Below are positions 34,324-43,728 of a stretch of 64,000 nucleotides of DNA, piece by piece. Under the pieces are notes generated by a model. That model was not told the DNA's origin and searched no databases. It worked only from the letters and a program-made list of their open reading frames with translations. The stretch's first letter is position 1. The number at the start of each line of letters is the position of its first letter. The translations under genes were made by a program, and so were the position numbers. This DNA is from Aquirufa rosea (GTDB lineage: Bacteria; Bacteroidota; Bacteroidia; Cytophagales; Spirosomataceae): positions 1-64,000 of the forward strand of contig NZ_SDHY01000001.1 of NCBI RefSeq assembly GCF_004118285.1, written 5' to 3'.

Positions 34324-35577
34324 TTATTTTGCGGTGTTTGAAACCTTATAATAACCCTCTTTTAATCTTTTTTGAACCTCAGCAAAACATTCTGTTGTAT
34401 AGTCGATATCTTCCTGGCTATGGGACGAAGTTGGTATAATTCTCAACATGATTTGTCCCTTTGGAACTACAGGATAAACAACAATACTGCAGAAAATTCC
34501 CATATTTTCACGTAAATCTCTCACCAAGGAGGTTACTGCTGCAATGTCATATTCTCCATGTAAAAATACTGGAGTCACTGGCGATTGAGTTTCACCAATA
34601 TCAAACCCTTTTTCTTTTAATCCCTTTTGAAGTGCGCGAACGTTTTGCCATAATTTTTCTCTCAACTCTGGGTGTTTTTTTATTAACTCCAATCGTTTCA
34701 TGCCGCCAATCACAAATGGCATAGGTAGAGCTTTGGCATAAGTTTGAGAGCGCATGTTGTATTTCAAATACATAATTACATCCTTAGGTGCTGCAATAAA
34801 TGCACCAATCGCTGCCATAGATTTAGCGAACGTAGAGAAATATAGGTCAATACCTTCTGTACAATTTAAAAATTCTCCAACTCCTTTTCCATTGGCTCCC
34901 ATAGTACCAAATCCATGCGCATCATCAACCAATAAACGGAAATTGAAGTCTTTTTTCATTTCCACAATCTTATCTAAGGCTCCTACTTTTCCGGACATAC
35001 CAAAGACACCCTCCGTAATCACTAAAATACCTCCACCCGTCTCTTGAGTTTTTTTAGTAGCACGTTCTAAATTCTTACGCAATGAATCCATGTCATTGTG
35101 ATTGAATTTGTAGTAATCTCCCATTTTGGCTTTGTGTAAACGAATACCATCGATTAAACAAGCATGTGATTCTGCATCATATACAATGATATCACGGTGA
35201 TCTACCATACATTCTATGACAGACATAACACCTTGATATCCATAATTCAATAGAAAACAATCTTCTTTTCCAACAAATTCAGCCAATTGTCTTTCAAATT
35301 CCTCGTGCTCATCCGTATTTCCCGACATCATACGTGCACCCATTGGATAGGCTAAACCAAATTTGGCAGCGGCATCGGCATCAGCTTTTCTTACTTCTGG
35401 ATGATTAGCTAATCCTAAATAATTATTTAATGACCAGTTGAGCATCTCTTTTCCCATAAAAGTCATTCTTGGGCCAAGTTCGCCGGTTAACTTTGGAAAT
35501 GAAAAATAATGGTGGGAGTAATGCGCATGAGCACCGATTGGTCCCATGTTTTTGACAACTTTCTCGAAAATATCCAC
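34324..35577 (-). CDS. Alpha-oxoamine synthase family PLP enzyme
   Basis: 417 residues, aminotransferase class I/II fold. The PLP lysine is in YFSTFAKSMAAIGAF, and VDDAHGFGTMG carries the cofactor-binding Asp. The relatives are 2-amino-3-ketobutyrate CoA ligase (Kbl), KAS-type biotin enzymes and serine palmitoyltransferase. The long N-terminal stretch (HAHYSHHYFSFPKLTGELG) resembles a Bacteroidota-specific branch. Possible roles are sphingolipid or sulfonolipid (capnine) backbone condensation or threonine breakdown; no threonine dehydrogenase is adjacent, which favours a lipid role slightly. Own promoter. Confidence 0.8.
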   Translation of the reverse strand: MDIFEKVVKNMGPIGAHAHYSHHYFSFPKLTGELGPRMTFMGKEMLNWSLNNYLGLANHPEVRKADADAAAKFGLAYPMGARMMSGNTDEHEEFERQLAEFVGKEDCFLLNYGYQGVMSVIECMVDHRDIIVYDAESHACLIDGIRLHKAKMGDYYKFNHNDMDSLRKNLERATKKTQETGGGILVITEGVFGMSGKVGALDKIVEMKKDFNFRLLVDDAHGFGTMGANGKGVGEFLNCTEGIDLYFSTFAKSMAAIGAFIAAPKDVIMYLKYNMRSQTYAKALPMPFVIGGMKRLELIKKHPELREKLWQNVRALQKGLKEKGFDIGETQSPVTPVFLHGEYDIAAVTSLVRDLRENMGIFCSIVVYPVVPKGQIMLRIIPTSSHSQEDIDYTTECFAEVQKRLKEGYYKVSNTAK

Positions 35578-35617
35578 TGTAAGTATCTGTTTTAATTAAA
35601 AAAACTTAAAATATTCA

Positions 35618-35647
35618 CAAAGTTAAATTATATTTTTGTTATGGCAA
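35618..35647. promoter_or_regulatory. Overlapping divergent promoters of the oxoamine synthase and ggt
   Basis: Minus strand: TTG (35647-35645), 19 bp, TAACTTTG (35625-35618), pointing to the oxoamine synthase. Plus strand: TATTTTTG at 35631-35638, pointing to ggt, with no clear -33. The two -7 boxes are 5 bp apart, so the promoters overlap and may compete. Confidence 0.65.
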
Positions 35648-35699
35648 CGCTCTCATGGAGCATTTAAGTTAGGAACGATTTTAATTTTAAGTTTACAAG

Positions 35700-37391
35700 A
35701 TGAAACAAACTCTCTCCTCTGTAGTTTTTTTATGTTTTTTGAGTGCATTAACGTTTGCTCAAACGAATAAACCTGTCATTGAATCCGATAATGGTATGGT
35801 TGTATCTACTCATCCAGCCGCCAGTGAGATTGGATTACAAATTTTAAAACAGGGAGGTAATGCCATCGATGCCGCCATAGCTGTCAATTTTGCCCTAGCA
35901 GTATGTCACCCAGCTGCAGGAAACATTGGTGGTGGAGGTTTTCTGGTTTATAGAGATAAGCATGCCCAGACTTTTGCCTTGGATTTTAGAGAAAAGGCAC
36001 CATTAAAGGCATTTAGAGACATGTACCTTGATGAGGGTGGGGCCATTATTCCGGGTAAGAGTCAGGCTGGCATCTTTTCAGTTGGAGTCCCTGGAGCGGT
36101 GGCAGGGATGGTGGCCATGCATCAAAGATTTGGGAAATTAGCTTGGGCTGATTTGGTCAATCCATCTATTGAGTTAGCTAGGAGAGGGGTGGTCTTGACG
36201 GAAAAAGAAGCTAGAGGTTTAAACAATCAGAAAGAGGATTTTTTGCATTTCAATCCCGGTAAAAGCTATATGATGAAAGCTGATGGATCCATCTGGCAAA
36301 AAGGTGATTTATTTGTCCAAGAAGATTTAGCTAAATCATTAGAGAGAATTGCCAAAAGAAAGTCTAAAGGGTTTTATCGTGGCAAGACAGCACGCCTACT
36401 TGTAAAGGAAATGAAACATCAGGGCGGCATTATCAATAAAAATGATTTGAAAGCCTACCAAGCTGTATGGAGGAATACAGTTGATTTTGAATACAAGGGT
36501 AAAAAGATTATTAGTATGCCGCCACCATCTAGTGGAGGAATTGCCTTGAATCAATTGTTGAAGATGGTAGAACCATTCCCTTTGTCAAAATGGGGGCCTC
36601 AATCTGATTCAACTATTCAGGTAATGGTAGAAGCTGAAAGAAGGGTTTATGCTGATAGAGCCAAGTGGTTAGGAGATCCTGATTTTGTTAAAGTACCTCA
36701 AAATGAATTAACCGATATTAATTACATAGAAGGTCGAATGAAGGATTTTAGCTTTCAAAAAGCTAGTTTAAGTTCTTCCATTTCTGCAGGTCAATTTCCT
36801 GGCTATGAAAGTCCAGAGACTACCCATTATTCTATCGTAGATAAGGAAGGAAATGCCGTTGCTATTACCACTACTTTAAATAATAGTTATGGTAGTAAAG
36901 TGTTTGTGGGCGGTGCAGGATTTTTATTGAACGACGAAATGGATGATTTTAGTGCAAAGGCAGGTGCCCCTAATTTATATGGTCTAGTTGGCTCAAAAGC
37001 CAACGAGATTCAACCAGGAAAGAGAATGCTTTCTAGTATGACACCTACTATTGTGGAAGAAAATGGTCAACTGAAGCTTGTGGTAGGAACCCCAGGTGGC
37101 TCCACCATCATTACGTCTGTATTTCAAGTGATTATTAATACACTGGAAATGGGGATGAACATGCAACAAGCCGTAGAGTACCCTCGTTTTCATCATCAAT
37201 GGTTGCCTGATCAGGTAAATTTTGAGAGAAACCGATTTACCCCCGAACAAATCCAGCGATTGAAAGAAAAAGGATACAAATTACAGCCTGTTTCCGGAAT
37301 TGGTCTCGTAGAAGGAATTTTGGTATTACCTAACAAGAAATTGCAGGGAGGTGCCGATTCCAGGGGAGATGATACTGTTTCTGCCTATTAA
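35700..37391 (+). CDS. ggt: Gamma-glutamyltransferase
   Basis: Exported enzyme that transfers or hydrolyses the gamma-glutamyl group of glutathione and related compounds. 563 residues with a signal peptide (VVFLCFLSALTFAQ). The precursor self-cleaves before the catalytic threonine in SPETTHYSIVDK (about residue 374), giving large and small subunits. Conserved stretches include GGNAIDAAIAVNFALAV, GNIGGGGFLVY and GTPGGSTIITSV. Its stop overlaps the convergent VIT-type gene by 4 bases. Confidence 0.95.
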   Translation: MKQTLSSVVFLCFLSALTFAQTNKPVIESDNGMVVSTHPAASEIGLQILKQGGNAIDAAIAVNFALAVCHPAAGNIGGGGFLVYRDKHAQTFALDFREKAPLKAFRDMYLDEGGAIIPGKSQAGIFSVGVPGAVAGMVAMHQRFGKLAWADLVNPSIELARRGVVLTEKEARGLNNQKEDFLHFNPGKSYMMKADGSIWQKGDLFVQEDLAKSLERIAKRKSKGFYRGKTARLLVKEMKHQGGIINKNDLKAYQAVWRNTVDFEYKGKKIISMPPPSSGGIALNQLLKMVEPFPLSKWGPQSDSTIQVMVEAERRVYADRAKWLGDPDFVKVPQNELTDINYIEGRMKDFSFQKASLSSSISAGQFPGYESPETTHYSIVDKEGNAVAITTTLNNSYGSKVFVGGAGFLLNDEMDDFSAKAGAPNLYGLVGSKANEIQPGKRMLSSMTPTIVEENGQLKLVVGTPGGSTIITSVFQVIINTLEMGMNMQQAVEYPRFHHQWLPDQVNFERNRFTPEQIQRLKEKGYKLQPVSGIGLVEGILVLPNKKLQGGADSRGDDTVSAY

Positions 37392-38086
37392 AACATTTTA
37401 GCTACCAAGAAGGCTGCCCCAGCTGCGGCGGCTCCTATAGAGGTAACTTTTAATGCTCCAATGATGGGTTGTTGCCCAGTTATTTTGCTTTTGAAATAAC
37501 CAAAAACAAACAAAGCGAACAAAGTTATTGCTGCCGAATACATCAATCCATCTTCAGGATGTTCTAAATAAAAGTAAGGTAACAAAGGAATTAACCCACC
37601 CAAGGCATAGGAAATGCCTATGGTTAAGGCGGAATTTCTGGCACGATTTGGGTTAGGTTTTTCTAAACCTAATTCAAATCGCATCATGAAGTCGACCCAT
37701 TTGTCTTTGTCACTTGCTATGCAATTAACTACTATTTCCTGAGCTTCTGGACTAAGGCCATAATCCTCAAATACCTCCCGAATTTCTTCTTTTTCCCTTT
37801 CAGGTACACGCTCCACTTCATCATACTCACGGGCTAACTCAGCTTCATAATGCTCTTTTTCAGTCATGCCGGCCAAATATCCCCCTAGGCCCATGGCAAT
37901 AGAGCCTGCGACAATCTCGGCAACACCTGCAGTCGTTACGATATCATTACTGGAAACAGCACCAGATAAACCAGCAGCTAGGGCAAATGGAACGGTTAAA
38001 CCATCTGACATCCCGATAACCACATCAGTGAGGAAGTCAGAACTTTTTAAATGTTTTTCGTGAAGGTGGTGATCGGGTCCGTGCAT
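37388..38086 (-). CDS. VIT1/CCC1 family metal transporter
   Basis: 232-residue membrane protein of the vacuolar iron transporter/CCC1 family, about five segments: hydrophobic blocks around residues 30-50, 55-75 and three more in 150-230. The family features are DVVIGMSDGLTVPFALAAGL at segment 1 and a cytosolic, Glu-rich metal-binding hairpin (YDEVERVPEREKEEIREVFE). It should export Fe2+ or Mn2+ from the cytoplasm. The N-terminal histidines (MHGPDHHLHEKH) may bind metal. Five bases downstream of the POT gene stop codon. Confidence 0.88.
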   Translation of the reverse strand: MHGPDHHLHEKHLKSSDFLTDVVIGMSDGLTVPFALAAGLSGAVSSNDIVTTAGVAEIVAGSIAMGLGGYLAGMTEKEHYEAELAREYDEVERVPEREKEEIREVFEDYGLSPEAQEIVVNCIASDKDKWVDFMMRFELGLEKPNPNRARNSALTIGISYALGGLIPLLPYFYLEHPEDGLMYSAAITLFALFVFGYFKSKITGQQPIIGALKVTSIGAAAAGAAFLVAKMF

Positions 38087-38091
38087 ATTGA

Positions 38092-39681
38092 TTATCGAAT
38101 GCCGTGCATCATTCGTTTAAGAGGTCCAATGGCTAAAACATATAATATTATTGCTGCTATCCCTGTTAGGGTAACAAAAAGCATGAAGAAATCGTATAAG
38201 TTATGAATTTCAAATCCTAGGAAGCTTGGGAATTTCATTTGACCTGCGACCTGTTCAGCTGGAGGAAGTAAAGCACCCAGAGTTCCAGCCAAAGCGTAAC
38301 CTGCCGCATTTGCTAAAAACCAAACACCCATAAGTAAAGAGGAAAACCTTTTGGGAGCTAATTTGGATACCAATGATAAACCAATAGGAGATAAGCATAA
38401 TTCTCCCATAGTATGGAATAAGTACATGATAATGAGCCAAATAACTCCCAATTTACTCGAGCCTAAATTTTTGATTTGAGAAGCAATAATTAAATAGCCA
38501 ATGGATAGCAATAATAATCCAATGGCCTGTTTAGCCGGTGAATTAGGTTCCAATCCTCTTTTGTTCAGCCAAATCCATAACCACGAAAATGGGAAGGCTA
38601 ACAAGATGATAAAAAATGAATTGGCATTTTGAACGGAACTTGGAGGTAATTCTATTCCTAGGAAATGTAAATCGGTTTGTTGGTCGGCAATGAAAGTCAA
38701 GGAGGAGCCCGCTTGTTCAAACGAAGCCCAAAAGAAAATTACGAAAAAGGAGATGATGTACATGACCAAAATTCGATTTCTCTCAATACTGGTAATAGTT
38801 TTATCGGTAATAATTAAAAAGGCTAAACTAATTCCAGAGGAATATATGACTGGATAAATCCAATCTTTAATAACATTCGGTTCTTCCGTCACAAAGAAAT
38901 AATGGAAGGTGAAAATTAGTCCTACAAATAAAATGATGGCGCTTATGATGGATTGAGTGCTGAATTCGGCTTTTTCTGTTTCATTAGATACCATTTGACT
39001 CTCATTTTCGGAGAAGGGTTTACCTCCTACGGGTCTTCCATCTGGGTCAATGATGTATTTGTTTTTTAAAAAGTAGAAGGAAATTGTTCCAATCAGCATG
39101 GCTGTTCCCGCGGCAAAGAATCCCCATTTAAATGCGTCAAGTACTCGAATGCCGTCTACTTTTACGTCTCCTAAAAATGGACAAATCAACATACCTAGGA
39201 GTGCTCCCGTATTAATTCCCATATAGAAAATGGTAAATGCGGCATCTAAGCGGTTATCTCCCTTACGATATAATTGACCTACCATAGAGGAAATGTTGGG
39301 CTTAAAAAAACCATTTCCTATGATTAAAAAAAACAATCCACCCCACATAAGATTTTGGGATAGAGATAAATCCATTTGAAAGGTGCTAGCAGAAGAGAAC
39401 ATGAATAACTGACCAATAGCCATTACCATACCTCCAATCAAGATACAATTCCTATTTCCTAGAAAACGGTCTGATATATATCCCCCAGCCATGGTAGTCA
39501 AATAGCTTAAACCTAAAAAACCTCCGTATAAAATTGAGGCATCAGTTTGTTTGAAAGCTAGGGCATTTACTAAAAATAAAGAGAGCAAAGCTCTCATTCC
39601 ATAAAAGTTAAAACGTTCCCACATTTCTGTGGAGTATAAAACATAAAGTCCTTTCGGGTGACTGCTGGAATTTTCTGACAT
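38092..39681 (-). CDS. POT family peptide transporter
   Basis: Proton-coupled oligopeptide transporter, 529 residues from the ATG at 39681 (MSENSSSHPKGLYVLYSTEM); the frame runs further to 39813 without family sequence. The ExxER-type motif is in STEMWERFNFYGMR, and GGYISDRFLGNR and FYMGINTGALLG are PTR2 signatures. It carries an extended central region with extra helices, as in bacterial POTs. It imports di- and tripeptides. Transcribed with the following VIT gene or separately; divergent from parA. Confidence 0.92.
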   Translation of the reverse strand: MSENSSSHPKGLYVLYSTEMWERFNFYGMRALLSLFLVNALAFKQTDASILYGGFLGLSYLTTMAGGYISDRFLGNRNCILIGGMVMAIGQLFMFSSASTFQMDLSLSQNLMWGGLFFLIIGNGFFKPNISSMVGQLYRKGDNRLDAAFTIFYMGINTGALLGMLICPFLGDVKVDGIRVLDAFKWGFFAAGTAMLIGTISFYFLKNKYIIDPDGRPVGGKPFSENESQMVSNETEKAEFSTQSIISAIILFVGLIFTFHYFFVTEEPNVIKDWIYPVIYSSGISLAFLIITDKTITSIERNRILVMYIISFFVIFFWASFEQAGSSLTFIADQQTDLHFLGIELPPSSVQNANSFFIILLAFPFSWLWIWLNKRGLEPNSPAKQAIGLLLLSIGYLIIASQIKNLGSSKLGVIWLIIMYLFHTMGELCLSPIGLSLVSKLAPKRFSSLLMGVWFLANAAGYALAGTLGALLPPAEQVAGQMKFPSFLGFEIHNLYDFFMLFVTLTGIAAIILYVLAIGPLKRMMHGIR

Positions 39682-39843
39682 ATGGTTGATGAATACAAGT
39701 GCCAAGATACAAGAATGTTGTAAAATTTGATAATCTGAAAAGGATTTAATCTGAAAACCGATTAGAAAAAATGAATTCAGATGTGAAACATATTTTGTAA
39801 TATTGTTTTTCATTTGTCCTTAATATTTTTCAGATTTTCAACC

Positions 39844-40623
39844 ATGGGTAAAATCATTGCTATTGCTAATCAAAAAGGGGGTGTCGGTAAGACCACTACA
39901 GCTATTAATTTAGCAGCCTCTTTGGCAGCATTGGAATTTAAAACATTGATTATCGATGCAGATCCACAGGCAAATTCCACCTCTGGACTCGGTTTAAATC
40001 CGAAAGAAATTACACGTAGTATTTACGAATGTATGGTGGGTTTGGCTCAGGTCAAGGAGAGTATCGTTTCCACTGAATTAGAATATCTGGATATCATTCC
40101 TTCACACATTGATTTAGTGGGTGCGGAGATTGAAATGATTAATTTAAATAATCGGGAAGCCCGCATGCGTGAATCATTGGCAGAAATCAAAGATACATAT
40201 GATTTTATCATCATGGACTGCTCTCCGTCATTGGGTTTGATTACAATCAACTGCCTAACGGCGGCTGATTCAGTGATAATTCCCGTGCAGTGCGAATATT
40301 ATGCTTTAGAAGGCTTAGGGAAGCTTTTAAATACAATTAAAATCATTCAATCTCGTTTAAATCCGAATTTGATGATTGAAGGAATTTTGTTGACCATGTA
40401 TGATTTAAGATTACGTTTATCCAATCAAGTAGTAAATGAAGTGAATAGTCATTTCAAAAACATGGTTTTTGAGACGATTATTCCAAGAAATATACGTTTG
40501 TCAGAATCACCGAGTTTTGGTATTCCTGCTATATTGCACGATGCAGAAAGCAAAGGAGCCATAAGTTATTTAAACTTGGCTAAGGAAATTATTACTAAAA
40601 ACGGTTTATTACAAGCTGTTTAG
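39844..40623 (+). CDS. parA: Chromosome partitioning ATPase ParA/Soj
   Basis: ATPase for chromosome segregation, 259 residues from the ATG at 39844 ([10 protein letters not shown]); an upstream in-frame start at 39814 adds 10. Deviant Walker [10 protein letters not shown] at about residues 11-19, Walker B-like [12 protein letters not shown], and a chromosomal-type [16 protein letters not shown]. Followed by parB after 14 bases. It is not a plasmid gene as judged by the surrounding core genes. Confidence 0.95.
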   Translation: MGKIIAIANQKGGVGKTTTAINLAASLAALEFKTLIIDADPQANSTSGLGLNPKEITRSIYECMVGLAQVKESIVSTELEYLDIIPSHIDLVGAEIEMINLNNREARMRESLAEIKDTYDFIIMDCSPSLGLITINCLTAADSVIIPVQCEYYALEGLGKLLNTIKIIQSRLNPNLMIEGILLTMYDLRLRLSNQVVNEVNSHFKNMVFETIIPRNIRLSESPSFGIPAILHDAESKGAISYLNLAKEIITKNGLLQAV

Positions 40624-40637
40624 CAGAATTGAATCAT

Positions 40638-41555
40638 ATGAGTGCCAAGCAAGAAACAAGTTCAAAAAAGAGAATCGGTTTAGGTAGAGGTCTGGGAGCT
40701 TTGTTAGAGGATTCAGTCAATGTATCCACTTCCAAACATGCACCAGAACTTGCCGGCAGTTTAGAGGGAGTCAATTTGATGGATGAAATTCCATTAGAAT
40801 ATATAGAAACTAATCCCTATCAACCTCGTGAGCATTTTGAGCAGGAAGCACTCGCGGACCTTGCGGAGTCTATTCGTATTCAAGGAATTATTCAACCTAT
40901 TACCGTTAGAAAATTAGCACCTAAAAAGTTTCAGTTAATTTCTGGTGAGCGTCGTTTACAAGCCTCTAAATTGGCAGGTCTGAGTAGTATTCCAGCTTAT
41001 GTAAGGACAGCCGATGATCAGCAAATGATAGAAATGGCACTCATTGAAAATATTCAAAGAGAGAATTTAAATGCGATAGAGATAGCTTTGTCATACAAAA
41101 GGTTGATGGATGAATGTCAATTGAAACAAGAGGATTTGGGAAATCGTGTGGGGAAAAGTCGTTCCAATGTGACCAATTATATGCGATTGTTGAAATTGCC
41201 TATTGTTATTCAAGCAGCAATTAGAGATGCGAAGATTTCCATGGGACATGCGCGTTGTTTAGTTTCTGTCGAAAATCCTGAATTGCAACATGTGCTATTT
41301 CAAAAGACGATTTCAGAAGAATGGTCGGTGAGAAAATTAGAAGATGCTGTTAGACAATCTGCTCATCCTGACTTAGGAAAACCTGAAGATGCTAAGAATT
41401 TGCCTTTGGCTGAGATACAACAAATCCAAAAGACTTTTGCCGAATTCTTTCAATCTCCTGTTTCATTTAAGATGAATGAGGATGGTAAAGGGGAGTTGAA
41501 AATTAGTTTTAAGTCCAAGGAAGAGCTATTAAAGCTATTGAAGGCCGTACAATAG
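40638..41555 (+). CDS. parB: Chromosome partitioning protein ParB/Spo0J
   Basis: CTP-dependent DNA clamp that loads at parS. 305 residues from the ATG at 40638 (a TTG 9 bases earlier is in frame). N-terminal LGRGLGALLED, ParB box IETNPYQPREHF, the CTP-binding GERRLQASKLAG, and a helix-turn-helix around LGNRVGKSRSNVTNYMRLLKL. I found no full parS palindrome in the window, only a half-site (GTGAAACA, 39783-39790) just upstream of parA. Confidence 0.95.
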   Translation: MSAKQETSSKKRIGLGRGLGALLEDSVNVSTSKHAPELAGSLEGVNLMDEIPLEYIETNPYQPREHFEQEALADLAESIRIQGIIQPITVRKLAPKKFQLISGERRLQASKLAGLSSIPAYVRTADDQQMIEMALIENIQRENLNAIEIALSYKRLMDECQLKQEDLGNRVGKSRSNVTNYMRLLKLPIVIQAAIRDAKISMGHARCLVSVENPELQHVLFQKTISEEWSVRKLEDAVRQSAHPDLGKPEDAKNLPLAEIQQIQKTFAEFFQSPVSFKMNEDGKGELKISFKSKEELLKLLKAVQ

Positions 41556-41561
41556 TAGATC

Positions 41562-42218
41562 ATGAATGATGTCAAAGCCCCCATTTATTTGGGATTATTA
41601 ATTTTCATTGGGCTTTTTTTATGTTCTTGGGTATCCTTGGCGAATTCTATTTCAATAGATACCTTGGATAAGAACAAAGTAGTTAAAGTAGATACTGTTA
41701 ACGCAGTCAAAAAAAAATCATATAAAATTATCCCCCGCGTAGCTACCTTGAAATCTTTGATGATTCCAGGTTGGGGACAGTATTACAACAGGCAATATTG
41801 GAAATTACCTTTGGTTGCAGGTGCTTTTATTACCTTAGGACTCATTGCCGATTATAATCAAGTGCGATATGTGAAGTATCGGGGCTATTATTACATAGCT
41901 TCCCCCCATCCGGAAGATCCTAGCTATGTGCCTCCAGCTACTGTGGCTGTTCCATTTGAGGATGGTTTGATTCGAGATTTGGACGTGAATCAATTGAAAC
42001 GTTTAAATGACGGTTACCGTAGAAATAGAGATTATACTTATATTGGGATGGTTTTGGCTTGGGCTCTCAATGTGGTAGATGCCAACGTAAGCGCTCATTT
42101 AAAGACATTTGACGTTTCTGATGACATTACTTTGAAAATAAAACCCAATTTTGAATACCAACCTAATGCCAATGGCTTGTATTCTGGTATATCTTTGTCT
42201 TTTAATTTTAAAAAATAA
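41562..42218 (+). CDS. DUF5683 family membrane protein
   Basis: 218 residues, with an N-terminal hydrophobic segment (YLGLLIFIGLFLCSWVSL) acting as signal or anchor and then the DUF5683 core: LKSLMIPGWGQYYNRQYWKL, followed by a helix and a hydrophilic YRGYYYIASPHPED region. The PGWGQxYN stretch resembles a structural motif of small membrane proteins. The order parB-DUF5683-dapB is common in this phylum. Function unknown. Confidence 0.87.
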   Translation: MNDVKAPIYLGLLIFIGLFLCSWVSLANSISIDTLDKNKVVKVDTVNAVKKKSYKIIPRVATLKSLMIPGWGQYYNRQYWKLPLVAGAFITLGLIADYNQVRYVKYRGYYYIASPHPEDPSYVPPATVAVPFEDGLIRDLDVNQLKRLNDGYRRNRDYTYIGMVLAWALNVVDANVSAHLKTFDVSDDITLKIKPNFEYQPNANGLYSGISLSFNFKK

Positions 42219-42223
42219 GTCGA

Positions 42224-42943
42224 ATGAAAATTGTTTTGATTGGTTATGGGAAGATGGGCAAGGAAATTGAACGAATTACACTTAGTAGAGGACACCAAGT
42301 GGTGGCTAAAATTGACATAGATAATCCAAACGATTTACAAAAATTAACTAAGCAAGATGTAGATGTGGCTATCGAATTTTCTAACCCTCAATCTGCTTAT
42401 GCTAATATCATTACCTGTATAGAAAAGCAAATTCCTGTAGTTTGTGGTACTACCGGTTGGTTAGAAAAAAAGCAAGAAGTAGAAGAATTAACTCGTAAAA
42501 ATGATGCCACCTTTTTTTATGCATCGAATTATTCCATAGGGGTAAACTTGTTTTTTGCCTTAAATAAATATTTGGCCAAATTGATGGCTCCACATGCCCA
42601 ATATGAGATTTATACAAATGAAATACATCATACAGAGAAAAAGGATTCGCCTAGTGGTACCGCAATTACCATAGCTGAAGGTATCATTGAAGCTTATTTA
42701 AATAAAGATGTTTGGGTAAATAATCAAATTCCACAAGCCAACGAAGTTGCCATTTGGTCTCAAAGAGAATCTACTAAGCCTGGTACCCACACGGTAAAAT
42801 ACATCTCTAAAGTGGACCAAATAGAAATTACCCATGAAGCATTCAGCAGGGAAGGATTTGCTCTAGGTGCAGTGATTGCTGCCGAATGGTTAAAGGATAA
42901 AAAAGGGGTATTAGGTATGGGTGACATGCTTAAATTAGGATAA
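42224..42943 (+). CDS. dapB: 4-hydroxy-tetrahydrodipicolinate reductase
   Basis: Lysine and meso-diaminopimelate synthesis. 239 residues. IVLIGYGKMGKEIER is the NAD(P)-binding motif, VVCGTTGWLE and the EIHHTEKKDSPSGTAITIAE stretch hold the catalytic histidine and lysine. Five bases downstream of DUF5683 and 1 base before the PhyH gene, in a collinear run. Confidence 0.96.
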   Translation: MKIVLIGYGKMGKEIERITLSRGHQVVAKIDIDNPNDLQKLTKQDVDVAIEFSNPQSAYANIITCIEKQIPVVCGTTGWLEKKQEVEELTRKNDATFFYASNYSIGVNLFFALNKYLAKLMAPHAQYEIYTNEIHHTEKKDSPSGTAITIAEGIIEAYLNKDVWVNNQIPQANEVAIWSQRESTKPGTHTVKYISKVDQIEITHEAFSREGFALGAVIAAEWLKDKKGVLGMGDMLKLG

Positions 42944-42944
42944 T

Positions 42945-43727
42945 ATGCAAGATATAGAAGTAATAAAGCGGGAATTGGACGAACAAGGAGTAGTAGTTAT
43001 TCCTCAGTTTTTTGATCCTGAATTGATTAAAAACTTACAGACAGCTGCCAAGCAGATTTTTCAGATTCAATTTGACCATTTTGGAATTCAAGGGGATTAT
43101 TTAAGTCAAATGGTCCAATTGTTTGAAAATCATTTGGATGAATTCATCAATTGTGGAAAATTGATTCAAACAGGTTTGATTGAGCTGTATCAGCTGGCTG
43201 TACATCCTGATTTAGTGAATTTAATGCGTGAAATGGGCATGGAGGTACCCAATATGTGTACAAGGCCAGTTTTGTTTTTTAATCATCCTTCTTTAGCCAA
43301 ATCAGAACACTTTTATAAAACTCCTTTACATCAAGATTGGGTGTCTATGTTGTCCTCTGCTGATTCAGTGGTAGTTTGGATACCCTTGATGGATGTTGAT
43401 GTGGCTCATGGACCAGTTGTTTTCTATCCAGGTTCACATAAACTAGGGCCATTGACCGATAAAATTGATAATGGATTTGCGGAGGTACCTTTTGATCGAA
43501 ATTCCTATCCACGGTTACAGCCCGAATTAAAAACGGGTGATATTGCAGTGTTTTCGACTATGCTGGTGCACGAATCTGGAGTGATTACTAATAATGAGAT
43601 ACGTTGGTCTTGTCATTTTCGTTATACCAACATGAAGGATCCTGATTTTATTGAGAGGGGGTTCCCTCATCCCTACATACATAAACCATCTCAAGAGCTG
43701 ATTGATAAATTTTTGAAAAAGAAATAA
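42945..43727 (+). CDS. Phytanoyl-CoA dioxygenase family protein
   Basis: Fe(II)/2-oxoglutarate-dependent oxygenase, 260 residues. The metal triad is likely the H and D in TPLHQDWVSM (HxD) with the distal H in MLVHESGV; Arg in NEIRWSCHFRYTN probably binds 2-oxoglutarate. The substrate is unknown and nothing nearby (dapB before, lepB after) suggests it. It starts 1 base after the dapB stop and ends 1 base before lepB, so it is co-transcribed. Confidence 0.87.
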   Translation: MQDIEVIKRELDEQGVVVIPQFFDPELIKNLQTAAKQIFQIQFDHFGIQGDYLSQMVQLFENHLDEFINCGKLIQTGLIELYQLAVHPDLVNLMREMGMEVPNMCTRPVLFFNHPSLAKSEHFYKTPLHQDWVSMLSSADSVVVWIPLMDVDVAHGPVVFYPGSHKLGPLTDKIDNGFAEVPFDRNSYPRLQPELKTGDIAVFSTMLVHESGVITNNEIRWSCHFRYTNMKDPDFIERGFPHPYIHKPSQELIDKFLKKK

Positions 43728-43728
43728 A

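Noticed and set aside
39783-39790. Half of a parS-like site (GTGAAACA) in front of parA
   Set aside because: Only one 8 bp arm is present. One such 8-mer is expected by chance in a stretch of this size, so it is not called a parS site.
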